Positions 17,743 through 26,117 of a stretch of DNA of 64,000 nucleotides are shown here, in pieces (position 1 is the stretch's first letter; every line of letters starts with the position of its first letter). The notes beneath the pieces were generated by a model. The model ran no database searches and was not told where the DNA came from. It saw nothing but the letters and a program-made list of their open reading frames with translations. A program made the position numbers and the translations under genes. The DNA is from Asanoa ferruginea (lineage in GTDB: Bacteria; Actinomycetota; Actinomycetes; Mycobacteriales; Micromonosporaceae). The stretch is taken from the NCBI RefSeq assembly GCF_003387075.1, contig NZ_QUMQ01000001.1:7192001-7256000 (forward strand), read 5' to 3'.

Positions 17743-18168
17743 CGCCCAGTGCAGCGTCGGGTCGGGCCGGCCGTCCTTCGCGAACGACCGCACCGCACGC
17801 AGCGCGGTGTCGAGGTCGACGATGTCGCGGCGGGCCACCCGGCGGGGCTGGCCGGCCGCGACGACGACCTCGTCGCCCGGTGCGGCGTCGACCGACCGCA
17901 GCACGATCCGGTCGTCGTCCACGTCGGAGCCGAGTTGCACGAGATAGCGCCCGTTGCCGCCCTCGACGGCCAGATACTGATCGTCGTGGCCGGTCAGCAC
18001 GACCTCGGTGCGGGTCTCCTGGTCGAGTGCCCGGACCGCCGCCTCGATCTGGTCCGACGTCGGGTCGTCATGCCACCGGCGCTCGGCCCGGCCGTCGCGC
18101 CAGCGGTCGCGTTCGAGCCGCACGGGGTCAGCCGCGAGGACTGGTGAGCTCGTCATACAACTGGTCAT
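17734..18168 (-). CDS. Imm1-like immunity protein
   Basis: A protein of about 144 aa or less that resembles the Imm1 immunity family of polymorphic toxin systems: IEAAVRALDQETRTEVVLTG, then YLAVEGGNGRYLVQLG, and a final FAKDGRPDPTLHW. Imm1 proteins neutralise a cognate secreted toxin in the cytoplasm. The start is uncertain. ATG at 18168 or 18156 overlaps the upstream gene, while GTG at 18123 would avoid overlap; none has a good ribosome binding site. It follows a SUKH-like gene with which it probably forms a unit. No toxin gene is nearby. Confidence 0.65.
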   Translation of the reverse strand: MTSCMTSSPVLAADPVRLERDRWRDGRAERRWHDDPTSDQIEAAVRALDQETRTEVVLTGHDDQYLAVEGGNGRYLVQLGSDVDDDRIVLRSVDAAPGDEVVVAAGQPRRVARRDIVDLDTALRAVRSFAKDGRPDPTLHWASG

Positions 18169-18673
18169 AGAGGGCCGGGTCGGTGGTCAGCCGGCCGTCG
18201 GCACCGACCGCGAAGGCGGCGCGGCGGAAGCAGTCGACGAACAGCGCCACCATCGCGCCGAGGTCGGGAAACTCGACGCGGGTCGGCTCGCCGGCACGGA
18301 TAGCGACCACCCGGGGCTCGTCGGAGCCCGACCAGGACGCGGCGAACAGGTCGCCTGCTTCCGAGGCCAGCAGCGGGAGCCAGGCGTCGCCGAGCGCCGG
18401 ATCGTCGTCGTATTCGGGACGCAGGCCGACCGCTTCGGCGAGCGCCAGCGGCGCGTACCCAGGAATGATCTCGATGTCCTGATGGTCCTGGCCCGCGACC
18501 CGGATGACGCCGTCGTGCCAGCCGAACCACTCGGCGACGCGGGCCGGCACCGGGCCGTGCCGGCTGGTCGCGTCCGGCGGCAGGCCGGGCACCAGCAGGT
18601 CGACGACCGGGCGGCCGAGCACCCGCAGCCACCACTCCAGGTCGTCGAGGCGTTCGGTCAGCGACTCATCCAC
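18128..18673 (-). CDS. SMI1/KNR4 (SUKH) family protein
   Basis: A protein of about 181 aa with SUKH-type features. Early motifs are LGRPVVDLLVPGLPPDATS and VAEWFGWHDGV, where SMI1 proteins have the ysWhnG-like segment. IIPGYAPLALAEAV follows, and then the ASWSGSDEPRVVAI strand. The GTG at 18673 is chosen because codons upstream look non-coding, rich in Arg and Pro. SUKH proteins are common immunity proteins. Its 3' end overlaps the Imm1-like gene. An immunity function is inferred from family and neighbour only. Confidence 0.65.
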   Translation of the reverse strand: MDESLTERLDDLEWWLRVLGRPVVDLLVPGLPPDATSRHGPVPARVAEWFGWHDGVIRVAGQDHQDIEIIPGYAPLALAEAVGLRPEYDDDPALGDAWLPLLASEAGDLFAASWSGSDEPRVVAIRAGEPTRVEFPDLGAMVALFVDCFRRAAFAVGADGRLTTDPALYDQLYDELTSPRG

Positions 18674-18816
18674 ACGATCACCAGCGCCGCCGGGCTCGCG
18701 GATGTCACACCTGTCGCCGCGCGGGCCGGGAAAGTTCCCGCAATCTTCTGACAGTCGTCGGTCCGCACACCGGTTGCCGCCAGCGGTTAGCGTGTCCGGA
18801 ACACCCGGGAGGATCG

Positions 18817-19398
18817 ATGCGCCGTTATGCCGCCGCCATGGCCGCACTGCTGGTCGGGCTGGTCGTGGTCGTCGCACCGGCCACGCCCGCGTCCGCACAC
18901 ACCAAGCTGTCCAAGGCGGTGCCGGCCGCGAAGGCGACCGTGACGAAGCCGCTCGAGACGGTGACGCTGACCTTCAGCGGGCTGATCAAGCAGGCCGGCA
19001 CGAAGGTCGTCGTGACCGGCGCCGACGGCAGCGCCTACCAGGTCGACGGTGCGAAGGCGCTCGACAAGACGATCACCCAGCCGGTGTCGCCGCTCGGGGT
19101 CGGTGTCATCACGGTCGCCTGGCAGACGGTGTCCGGCGACGGGCACAAGATCTCGGGCAGTTACACGTTCACCAACAAGTACGCGCCGCCGGCCCCGTCT
19201 CCATCCCCGTCGCCGTCGGCCGCGTCGCCCTCGCCGGTCTCCGCTGCGGCCAGCCCCACGGCCGTCACAGTCCCGGTTGCCGCCATCGACGAGGGTGGGA
19301 TGTCGCCGGTCGGGCTCGCCGCGGCCGGCGCGGGTGCCGTCGTCGTGTTGGCCATCCTGGTGCTGGTGCTGCTGCGACGGCGCCGGCCACGTTCGTGA
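18817..19398 (+). CDS. CopC-domain copper-binding protein, membrane anchored
   Basis: A 193-aa exported protein. The signal peptide ends TPASAHTKL, so the mature chain would begin with His, the expected first Cu(II) ligand of CopC. A second His is in SGDGHKISGSYTF. The CopC beta-barrel spans about residues 28-125, followed by a Pro/Ser linker (PPAPSPSPSPSAASPSPV) and a C-terminal transmembrane helix with an Arg-rich tail. It probably binds copper on the outer face of the membrane. No CopD gene is adjacent. Confidence 0.9.
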   Translation: MRRYAAAMAALLVGLVVVVAPATPASAHTKLSKAVPAAKATVTKPLETVTLTFSGLIKQAGTKVVVTGADGSAYQVDGAKALDKTITQPVSPLGVGVITVAWQTVSGDGHKISGSYTFTNKYAPPAPSPSPSPSAASPSPVSAAASPTAVTVPVAAIDEGGMSPVGLAAAGAGAVVVLAILVLVLLRRRRPRS

Positions 19399-19465
19399 GC
19401 CGTTTTCCACAAACCGGGCGCGTGGGCATGCGATAGCCGGAACCCCCGGCTAGGGTCGCTTTTCT

Positions 19466-20629
19466 ATGCCCGACTCCCCCAGGGCGTCCGCCCCCCGGCT
19501 GCCCTCCCTCACCGGTCTGCGCTTCGCCGCCGCGCTCCTCGTGTTCGGCGTGCACGCCTACTCGTTCATCCCGGTCGGCGGAGCCGCCCACCAGCTCGGG
19601 CACCTGCTGCTCGACCCCGGCGACCTCGGCGTCTCGTTCTTCTTCGTGCTCTCCGGTTTCGTGCTCACCTGGGCGGCGCGCGGCCCCGGCCCCGCACCCG
19701 GTCGCGGGCTGGGCCGGTTCTGGGCGGGTCGGGTGCTGCGGATCTACCCGGCCTACGTGGTCGCGCTGGGTCTCGCGGTGGCGTCGAAATACATCGGCGA
19801 CCTCGTCGACCCGGTGGGCAACCGGGTCAACCAGGTCAACGGGCACAACCTGAGCACGAGCCTGTTCCTCGTACAAGCCTGGTTTCCGGACGATGTCACC
19901 TATCTCGGCATCAACCCGGTAGCCTGGTCGCTTTCCTGCGAGATCGCCTTCTACGCCGCGTTCCCGCTGCTCTACCTGCTGCTGCGCCGCCTGGCCGGCC
20001 GGGCACTGGCGATCTCGGCCGTGGCCCTGGTCGCGCTCGGGCTGCTGATGCCGGCGTTCGCGCACGCGTTCGTCGACCCGGCCTACCAGCGCTGGTTCGT
20101 CTACATCCTGCCGGCGACCCGGGCGATCGAGTTCGCGCTCGGCATCGTGCTGGCGCTGCTGGTCCGCTCCGGCGCCTGGCGTGGCCCCGGCCTGCCGGTC
20201 GCGTCGGCGCTGTTCGCCGCCAACTACCTGATCGTCAACCTGCTGCCGCATCAGGTACGCGACACGTCAGCCGTGCTGGCCACGACCGCACTGCTGATCC
20301 CCGCCGCGGCCACCGCCGACCTTGCTGGCGCACGGTCGGTGTGGCGACACCCGGTGCTGATCCGGCTGGGCGACGCCTCGTACGCCTTCTTCCTCGTGCA
20401 TCTCACGATCCTCACCACCGGCATGATCATCCTGGGCCGGTCACACGACTACCCGGCCTGGCAGGCGGTCCCGCTGGCCCTGGCCTTCCTGGTGCTTTCC
20501 TACGCGGTCGCGTTCCCCCTGCACCGATATGTCGAACTGCCCGCGATGCGCCTGCTGCGCCGCCGCCAGCCGCGCCGGGCGATCCCCGCCCAGCGCGCTC
20601 CCCAGCCGTCGGAGGTCGGCGTAGGCTGA
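19466..20629 (+). CDS. Membrane acyltransferase (acyltransferase 3 / OafA family)
   Basis: A 387-aa integral membrane acyltransferase with about ten hydrophobic segments. The N-terminal LPSLTGLRFAAALLVFGVHA contains the family catalytic His (VFGVHAY), and RFWAGRVLRIYPAYVVAL is also diagnostic. These enzymes transfer acetyl or other acyl groups to sugars, lipids or natural products at the membrane. The acceptor is unknown. The stop is 6 bp before the next gene, so the two may be cotranscribed, although no functional link is obvious. Confidence 0.9.
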   Translation: MPDSPRASAPRLPSLTGLRFAAALLVFGVHAYSFIPVGGAAHQLGHLLLDPGDLGVSFFFVLSGFVLTWAARGPGPAPGRGLGRFWAGRVLRIYPAYVVALGLAVASKYIGDLVDPVGNRVNQVNGHNLSTSLFLVQAWFPDDVTYLGINPVAWSLSCEIAFYAAFPLLYLLLRRLAGRALAISAVALVALGLLMPAFAHAFVDPAYQRWFVYILPATRAIEFALGIVLALLVRSGAWRGPGLPVASALFAANYLIVNLLPHQVRDTSAVLATTALLIPAAATADLAGARSVWRHPVLIRLGDASYAFFLVHLTILTTGMIILGRSHDYPAWQAVPLALAFLVLSYAVAFPLHRYVELPAMRLLRRRQPRRAIPAQRAPQPSEVGVG

Positions 20630-20635
20630 GGAGAT

Positions 20636-21238
20636 ATGGGCAAGGTTGTCGCAGACATCTCCATTTCACTCGATGGTTATGTGGCCGCCCCCGGCGCCGA
20701 CAACGAGCACGGCCTCGGCATCGGCGGCGAGGTGATCCATAGCTGGGTCTTCGCCGGCCACCCGATCGACTCCGAAATCCTGTGCCGAGGCCTCGACCAG
20801 ACCGGCGCCGTGGTGATGGGCCGCCGGCTGTTCGACTTCGTCGACGGGCCACACGGCTGGACCGACGAGCTCGGCTACGGCGCGGGCACCGACCAGGCGA
20901 CGGGCGGGCCGCCGGTGCTGGTCGTGACCCACTCCCCGCCGTCTTCGTGGCGGCTCGGCCCGAGGTTCAGCTTCGCGACCGACATCGCGGAGGCGGTCCA
21001 CCGCGCGAGAACGGAGGCGGGCGACAAGACCGTGGTGGTGATGGGCGGGGCGGAGGTCGTGCGCCAGAGCGTGCTGCTCGGCCTGGCCGACGAACTCCGG
21101 ATCCACCTGTCGCCGTGTCTGGTCGGCGGCGGCACGCCGCTGTTCTCCCCCGCGGACCAGCCGACCCCACGGCTACGCCAGGTCGACGTGATCGTCTCTC
21201 CACATGCGACTCACCTGACCTACGACGTGCTCAACTGA
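20636..21238 (+). CDS. Dihydrofolate reductase-fold protein (RibD C-terminal domain family)
   Basis: A 200-aa protein of the RibD-C/DHFR superfamily, NADPH-dependent reductases of mostly unknown substrate. The start is KVVADISISLDGYVAAPG, the middle holds VVMGRRLFDFV, and TVVVMGGAEVVRQSVLLGL with LVGGGTPLF contains the nucleotide-binding glycines. It follows the acyltransferase gene closely. Its 3' end overlaps the convergent serine hydrolase gene by 8 bp, with interlocking stop codons. Confidence 0.87.
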   Translation: MGKVVADISISLDGYVAAPGADNEHGLGIGGEVIHSWVFAGHPIDSEILCRGLDQTGAVVMGRRLFDFVDGPHGWTDELGYGAGTDQATGGPPVLVVTHSPPSSWRLGPRFSFATDIAEAVHRARTEAGDKTVVVMGGAEVVRQSVLLGLADELRIHLSPCLVGGGTPLFSPADQPTPRLRQVDVIVSPHATHLTYDVLN

Positions 21239-22370
21239 CACACAAGGCGGTCGCGACCGCGGCCCGCAGGTCGGCGTCCTGTTCCTCCGTGCCACCCGGG
21301 TCGAGGTTCACCATGACCGTGGCCTGCCGGCCGTCTGTGGTGGCGCCGGTCATCGTCTGGAAGCCCAGGATGTCGCCCGGGTGGCCCCAGTAGACGCCGC
21401 CGCACGGCAGCGACCATGTGAACAGGCCCAGCCCGTACGCGCTGTGGTCCTCGAGTCCGGTGCTCTTGGTGTGTGTCATTTCGGCGAGTTGCGCCGGGCG
21501 TAGCAGTCGCCCGTGCAGGAGCGCGTCGAGGAAGCGCGACATGTCGGAGGCACTGGAGATCATGTCGCCTGATCCGGCGGCGACGGACGGGTTGAACTCG
21601 GTCACGTCGATCGGTTCGGCGCCGGGTGCGGGGCGTGCGTAGCCGCGCGGGTGCGGCTCTGGGATGGCTACCGCGTCTCCGGGCACCTCGGTGTCGCCGA
21701 GTTGGAGGGGCACGACGATGCGGCGCCTGATCTCCGTGCCGTAGCTGTGGCCGGTCACCTTCTCGATCAGCATTCCCGCCAGCAGGTAGTTGGTGTTGGA
21801 GTAACTCCATCTGCCTTTCGCGCCCGGCTTGAACAGCCGCGGATGCGCGAGCGCGATTCCGAGCAGTTCGTTCTGGTCGTGATGGGCGTAGGGATCGGAC
21901 AGAATCTCCTGCGGCGTCAGGTAGGTCAGGTAGTCGGGCAGGCCGCTGGTGTGCTGGAGCAGGTTCCGCACGGTGATGCGCCGGCCGTCGTTGCCGTTCC
22001 CGCGGACGAGGCCGGGCAGATAGCGCTCGAGTGGGGCATCCAGCGCGATGCGATGCTCGCCGACGAGCTGCAGCACGACCGTCGCGACAAACGGTTTCGT
22101 CATGCTGCCGATGCGGAAGTTGACGTCGTCGGTCATCGGCGCGCCTGTGTGCAGGTCCGCGACTCCGCTGGTCAGCTTGCTGACGCCGGTGCGATCACGC
22201 ACTTCCACGAGTGCTCCGGGCGCTCCGTCTTCGCCGGTCAACCGGTCCAGTAGCTGCTGGACCGTGGTGTGGTGGGCGGGCCCGGCGGACGCCTGCGCCG
22301 TGCCCAGGTAGACAGAGGACGCCAGGGTCAACACCAGTGCGCCGCTCAGTACGCGTGTCAACGCACTCAT
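21231..22370 (-). CDS. Secreted serine hydrolase, beta-lactamase/DD-peptidase family
   Basis: A 379-aa exported protein of the class C beta-lactamase/Streptomyces R61 DD-carboxypeptidase family (S12). After a signal peptide (VLSGALVLTLASSVYLG), the catalytic SxxK is in RIGSMTKPF, the Tyr motif is YSNTNY, and the third motif is the HxG form in YWGHPGD. The HxG in place of KTG is normal in this family and fits peptidase or esterase activity more than antibiotic resistance. AGGGGA precedes the ATG. It acts outside the membrane, probably on peptidoglycan peptides (inference). Confidence 0.9.
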   Translation of the reverse strand: MSALTRVLSGALVLTLASSVYLGTAQASAGPAHHTTVQQLLDRLTGEDGAPGALVEVRDRTGVSKLTSGVADLHTGAPMTDDVNFRIGSMTKPFVATVVLQLVGEHRIALDAPLERYLPGLVRGNGNDGRRITVRNLLQHTSGLPDYLTYLTPQEILSDPYAHHDQNELLGIALAHPRLFKPGAKGRWSYSNTNYLLAGMLIEKVTGHSYGTEIRRRIVVPLQLGDTEVPGDAVAIPEPHPRGYARPAPGAEPIDVTEFNPSVAAGSGDMISSASDMSRFLDALLHGRLLRPAQLAEMTHTKSTGLEDHSAYGLGLFTWSLPCGGVYWGHPGDILGFQTMTGATTDGRQATVMVNLDPGGTEEQDADLRAAVATALCVS

Positions 22371-22538
22371 GTGATCCCCTTCCGGATCCCCGTCTTCCGG
22401 GCGCCAATGGCCCGACGCGTTAGGAAGTTAGCCCTTCCACACGCGACACGACTATGCGGGAAGATCCCGATGTGGCTTGGGGGTTGTCCCTTACTAGACC
22501 GGGTCACGGTCAGCAGAAGGATGATCATCGGAGCTAGC

Positions 22539-23012
22539 ATGCGGGGCATGTCGCCGATCACCATTCGTCCACGGATCCAGATCGCCATACTGGTCATCTG
22601 CTTTGCCGTGTTCCTGCTGATCGGAACGACCTACTTCAACGCGGACGTGATCGCGAAGCGAGACTGGTTCGGCATCATCCTCGGTGTCACGATCGTCCCC
22701 GCATCGCTGTGGGGAATCTGGCGCGCCTTGGGTCTCGGAATCCGCATCGACGACAACGGCATCCGCATCCGCAGTCAGATCGACAGCAGGCAGCGGTTCA
22801 TACCCTGGTCACAGGTCGAATCGGTCGAATGCGCCGCCGTCGACGCCCGGGCCGGCATCACCATCCACGCACCCGTCCTGCACTTCCGCGACGGCACCGC
22901 CCCGCTACCCATCACCGGAATCGGCTCATATTCGATCAAGGCCGCCGAAGCCACGACCGAACGCCTACGCGCCCTGCTCACACCGCCCCGTGAGACCACG
23001 GTGGAGGGATGA
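22539..23012 (+). CDS. Membrane protein with PH-like domain
   Basis: A 157-aa protein of unknown function. Two transmembrane helices are visible (about residues 11-30 and 43-62), followed by a cytoplasmic domain beginning GIRIDDNGIRIRSQ and IPWSQVESVECAAV. That pattern is typical of bacterial PH-like domains. The ATG at 22539 is chosen for its GGAG spaced 5 bp upstream; ATGs at 22521 and 22548 are alternatives. It is divergent from the serine hydrolase. Base composition is slightly lower in GC than its neighbours. Confidence 0.7.
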   Translation: MRGMSPITIRPRIQIAILVICFAVFLLIGTTYFNADVIAKRDWFGIILGVTIVPASLWGIWRALGLGIRIDDNGIRIRSQIDSRQRFIPWSQVESVECAAVDARAGITIHAPVLHFRDGTAPLPITGIGSYSIKAAEATTERLRALLTPPRETTVEG

Positions 23013-23064
23013 GCGCAGCCGATCAAGCAGCGTAAGGCCCGCAGTCGACGACGCCGGCCTACGG

Positions 23065-23472
23065 TCAGGCGCCGACACCTGGGGCACCGGTCAGGCGTTG
23101 AAGGGCGGCGAAGCCGGCGTCCGTGCCGGGCCAGTGCCGTTGGACGGCCGGTAGGCCGGCGCGGCGGATGGTGCCGCGCAGCACGATGACGACCAGGATC
23201 GCATCGTCGGCGTAGCCGAGGACCGGGATGAAGTCGGGGATCAGGTCGATCGGCAGCGCCAGGTAGGCGAGCAGCAGCGCGAGCCGGACCCGTACGCCAC
23301 GTGGCAGGGTCCGGTCTTTCGCCAGCCGGCCCAACAGGCGGACCAGGTCGGGCAGGATGCGGACCGCTTCGCGGAGTTGCGCACCACCCGGCCGGCCGAT
23401 CAGCAGCGCCGCCACGAGGGCGAGCCAGACCAGCAGCACGCCGGCCGCGATGGCGATCAGCGCCTGCCACAT
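23065..23472 (-). CDS. YkvA/DUF1232 family membrane protein
   Basis: A 135-aa small membrane protein. The DUF1232 signature is clear: RVRLALLLAYLALPIDLIPD then FIPVLGYADDAILV. An N-terminal helix (LIAIAAGVLLVWLALVAALL) precedes it. The function of the family is not established. The gene starts 3 bp after the HIT gene stop and is the last of a three-gene leftward unit (SRPBCC, HIT, DUF1232). Confidence 0.87.
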   Translation of the reverse strand: MWQALIAIAAGVLLVWLALVAALLIGRPGGAQLREAVRILPDLVRLLGRLAKDRTLPRGVRVRLALLLAYLALPIDLIPDFIPVLGYADDAILVVIVLRGTIRRAGLPAVQRHWPGTDAGFAALQRLTGAPGVGA

Positions 23473-23475
23473 GGT

Positions 23476-23883
23476 CTAGTCGAGGGCCGCGAGGAGGCGT
23501 CGGTGTGCGTCGTCGAGTTCAGCCGCCGGCGTGTCCGGTCGCGCGTTGGCGAAGTCGAAGTCGGCCAGCCCGCGCGCGGGGAAGACGTGCACGTGGGCAT
23601 GTGGCACCTCGAAGCCGGCGATCACCAGGCCGGCCCGGGGCGCGTCGAACGCGGTCCGGACCGCCACTCCGATCCGCGCCGCTACCCCCGTCAGGTGTGA
23701 CCACAGCGCCGGGTCGAGAGTCGTCCAGTCGTCGACCTCGGCGCGCGGCACGACGAGCGTGTGGCCGGGCGTGAGCGGCGCGATGCTCAGGAAGGCGACC
23801 ACCTCGTCGTCCTGATGCACGAACCGGCCGGGCAGCTCGCCGGCGATGATCATGGAGAAGACGGTTGCCATAACGGGCATCAT
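23476..23883 (-). CDS. HIT family protein (histidine triad nucleotide hydrolase)
   Basis: A protein of about 135 aa of the HIT family, which hydrolyses or transfers nucleotide phosphoramidates and dinucleotides. The triad is HAHVHVFP, and the N-terminal MATVFSMIIAGELPG with HTLVVPRAEVDDW is conserved. ATG 23883 overlaps the upstream stop (ATGA), but family comparison would also fit ATG 23871, four codons later. It acts in the cytoplasm. It shares a transcription unit with the SRPBCC and DUF1232 genes. Confidence 0.9.
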   Translation of the reverse strand: MMPVMATVFSMIIAGELPGRFVHQDDEVVAFLSIAPLTPGHTLVVPRAEVDDWTTLDPALWSHLTGVAARIGVAVRTAFDAPRAGLVIAGFEVPHAHVHVFPARGLADFDFANARPDTPAAELDDAHRRLLAALD

Positions 23884-24272
23884 TCCAAAAGTGACTTGAG
23901 CACCCGCAGGTCGGTGAGCACCGCGACCGCGTCGGCCTCGAAGGCCTCGCGGCTCGTTCCCTCGCGGCGGTAGACGGTGAAGACCACTTCGCTTCCGTCG
24001 GCGTTCGCGAACACCCGCATCGGGTTGTAGAACCTCTGGCCCGACGGGAACGTCACGTCGTGGTCGAGCACCCCGACCTCGTTGGGCGGTGTGAACGCCA
24101 CCTCGACCGGGCCGTCCGGCGTCTCCGCGAGCCACCGGCCGTCGACGTTCGCGATCGACCCTGTCAACCCCGCGGCCCAGCGCGGCAGATTGGCCGGGTT
24201 GGCGGCGAACGCGTAGACCTCGGCGGGCGATCGGGCGATGGCGACACTCACGTGGTGCGACTCGTAGATCAC
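23880..24272 (-). CDS. SRPBCC-fold (polyketide cyclase/START-like) protein
   Basis: A 130-aa protein with the SRPBCC pattern: VSVAIARSPAEVYAFAANPA then NLPRWAAGL at the start, a central acidic strand, and a final helix DLRVLKSLLE. The fold binds hydrophobic ligands in a deep pocket; its substrate here is unknown. The start is the GTG at 24272. It is the first gene of a leftward unit and overlaps the HIT gene by 4 bp. Confidence 0.8.
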   Translation of the reverse strand: MIYESHHVSVAIARSPAEVYAFAANPANLPRWAAGLTGSIANVDGRWLAETPDGPVEVAFTPPNEVGVLDHDVTFPSGQRFYNPMRVFANADGSEVVFTVYRREGTSREAFEADAVAVLTDLRVLKSLLE

Positions 24273-24324
24273 CCCATCAGTCCTACCACGCAGGCGGTGG
24301 AACCCGGCCGGTAGCCTCCGGCGT

Positions 24325-24969
24325 GTGCGGCACCCTCCCCTCGCCCGCGGCGTCGAGTTCGGCGCGCTCTTCTTCGTCGCCGTCGGCGGCTACGCCCTGC
24401 TCGGCAGCCCGGGCAGCCCGATACCGGTCCTGCTGGTGTTCGGCGGGCTCGCGCTCTGGTGGCTTCGCCGGCAGCCGGACTTCGACCGCCGCGACCTCTG
24501 GCGGCGGGAGGCCCTGCGGCCCGCGCTGCGCCCGGTCCTGCTGACCTGGGCGGCCGCGGCCGTGGTCGGCATCGGCGCCGTCGCGGTCATCCGGCCCGAC
24601 CACCTGTTCGACCTGCCGCGCGAGTCGCCGTGGATCTGGCTGGCCGTGGTGATCTTCTATCCGCTGCTGTCGGTCTATCCGCAGGAACTGCTGTTCCGCG
24701 CCTTCCTGCTGCACCGCTACGCGCCGGTGTTCGGCACCGGATGGGCGGCCGCCGCCGCGAGCGCGGTCGCGTTCGGGTTCGCGCACATCATCCTCGGCAG
24801 CTTCTGGTCGGTGCTGCTCACGCTGGCCGGCGGCTGGCTCTTCGCCCGGCGCTTCCAGCGCACCCGGTCACTGCTGGTGGCCTCGGTGGAACACAGCCTC
24901 TACGGGGTGCTCGCCTTCACCATCGGCCTCGGCGACCTCTTCTACCACGGCGCTTCCATCACGCGGTAG
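24325..24969 (+). CDS. CPBP intramembrane protease-family protein
   Basis: A 214-aa membrane protein of the CAAX protease/bacteriocin-processing (ABI) family. Motif 1 is PQELLFRAFLLHR, in which the first Glu of the usual EExxxR is Gln. Motif 2 is FGFAHII and motif 3 is EHSLYGVLA. About six hydrophobic segments are visible. The E-to-Q change leaves one motif-1 glutamate, so catalytic activity is plausible but not certain. It starts with a GTG and overlaps the convergent DUF2277 gene by 11 bp. Confidence 0.85.
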   Translation: MRHPPLARGVEFGALFFVAVGGYALLGSPGSPIPVLLVFGGLALWWLRRQPDFDRRDLWRREALRPALRPVLLTWAAAAVVGIGAVAVIRPDHLFDLPRESPWIWLAVVIFYPLLSVYPQELLFRAFLLHRYAPVFGTGWAAAAASAVAFGFAHIILGSFWSVLLTLAGGWLFARRFQRTRSLLVASVEHSLYGVLAFTIGLGDLFYHGASITR

Positions 24970-25246
24970 CGGCGGCCCGGGGCCCGTAGCGCTCGGCGGC
25001 GCGGGCCCTGGCCTTGGCGGCCTCGGTCTCCCGGTCGCGCGGTGGCGCCTTGATCACCAGTTCCCCGAGCAACGCCCGCGTGGCCTCCGCCACCACGCGC
25101 ACGGCCTCGTCGAACGCCTCCTGGTTGGCGGCCGACGGCTTCGTCGTGCCGCTGACCTTGCGCACGTATTGCAGCGCGGCGGCCTCGATCTCGTCTTCGG
25201 TGGCGGGCGGCTCGAAGTTGCTCAACACCCGGATGTTCCTGCACAT
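24959..25246 (-). CDS. DUF2277 family protein
   Basis: A 95-aa cytoplasmic protein matching DUF2277: MCRNIRVLSNFEPPATEDEI at the start and APPRDRETEAAKARARAAER near the end. The conserved MCRNI N-terminus decides the ATG at 25246; upstream codons are not needed. Function is unknown. It is the last gene of normal high GC before the low-GC island on its right. Confidence 0.88.
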   Translation of the reverse strand: MCRNIRVLSNFEPPATEDEIEAAALQYVRKVSGTTKPSAANQEAFDEAVRVVAEATRALLGELVIKAPPRDRETEAAKARARAAERYGPRAAATA

Positions 25247-25322
25247 CCAACCAGCATGGCAGCGGGAACGGTCTCCCGCCACATCTCACTGTTCGCCTCT
25301 TTTGCGATGCCAGGTGGCTCTG

Positions 25323-25970
25323 CTAGTCGGCTAGTTCTGGAAGCCACTCATCGGCTCGACGGGACCCGACCAGGTGCTGCATGCCCTTCTGAAGGCACCG
25401 AAACAACAACTCAGCCTTATCCGAACGGTTCCCCCGAATAAGGGTTGCCGCGTTATCAAACGTCTTCCACTCGACTCTGTTGACCTCCCGAAGGTTAGGC
25501 CTACCCTGCACCGCCTTCATCTGATCAACAATTATAAACGCCGCCCAGTATGCCTTCTTTCGCATTTGTATCTGAGAAAAGAAATTGTCCTCAGAACCAC
25601 CCACAACGGCCCTCTCACCCCAACGCTCATATGGAAGCCAAAGGGTGTCAACATACTCGATGTCGCGCAGGTAGTAGTTGGACTTCAACTGGCCCTCGCG
25701 GTCGAAGATAGAGACGTCACACTCTTCGGAAAGGCCCCTTGCGACGGCCGCAAGGAACGATTCCCGATAATTCACACCCTCTTGCGCAGGCATCCAGCAA
25801 TCGTCATATACAGACTGGACCATGAGCAGGCTAGGCGTGGGGCGAGAACACATAATCATCGCAATGATCTCGATGCGAGCGCCAGAGAGGCGCTTCCGGT
25901 TAGCCTTACCAGACAACCACAAGAGCGGAACCGACGACCACTGCACTACTTCTTTAATCTCAGCGAACAT
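25323..25970 (-). CDS. NUDIX-like protein
   Basis: A 215-aa protein. After an N-terminal KANRKRLSGARIEI strand and IIAMIMCSRPTPSLLMVQSV, a Nudix-box-like segment spans residues 61-86, PAQEGVNYRES followed by LAAVARGLSEECDV. The paired metal-binding glutamates (E82, E83) remain, but the RE of the usual REUxEExG is R78-G79 and the Gly is Asp, so it is a divergent and possibly inactive nucleotide-diphosphate hydrolase. The end (NRVEWKTFDNAATLI) also fits a Nudix fold. GGAG lies 5 bp before the ATG. It is divergent from the histidine-kinase-like operon and shares its low GC. Confidence 0.62.
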   Translation of the reverse strand: MFAEIKEVVQWSSVPLLWLSGKANRKRLSGARIEIIAMIMCSRPTPSLLMVQSVYDDCWMPAQEGVNYRESFLAAVARGLSEECDVSIFDREGQLKSNYYLRDIEYVDTLWLPYERWGERAVVGGSEDNFFSQIQMRKKAYWAAFIIVDQMKAVQGRPNLREVNRVEWKTFDNAATLIRGNRSDKAELLFRCLQKGMQHLVGSRRADEWLPELAD

Positions 25971-26054
25971 TACATCTCCGTCCAGACATGATCGAGAACG
26001 CTAGAACACGCGCGGTTCGACAGCTTAGCCTTCGTCTTCCCCCGATAGATAGCT

Positions 26055-26086
26055 CGCTAGTGATCGACAACCCCTAGCGCCCTAGG
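26055..26086. promoter_or_regulatory. Inverted repeats upstream of the island operon
   Basis: CGCTAG (26055-26060) and CTAGCG (26074-26079) are inverted with a 13-bp spacer, and CCTAG (26073-26077) pairs with CTAGG (26082-26086) around a 4-nt loop. They lie between the divergent NUDIX-like gene and the three-gene operon, about 35-60 bp before the first start codon. They may be an operator or a leader hairpin. I could not identify a convincing promoter hexamer pair. Confidence 0.35.
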
Positions 26087-26117
26087 CGGGGGGCGTGCCG
26101 CCGGGAGGCCAGCGACG

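Noticed and set aside
25374-25991. 205-aa plus-strand frame antisense to the NUDIX-like gene
   Set aside because: The minus-strand frame has a good ribosome binding site and Nudix-like motifs; the plus-strand product has none.
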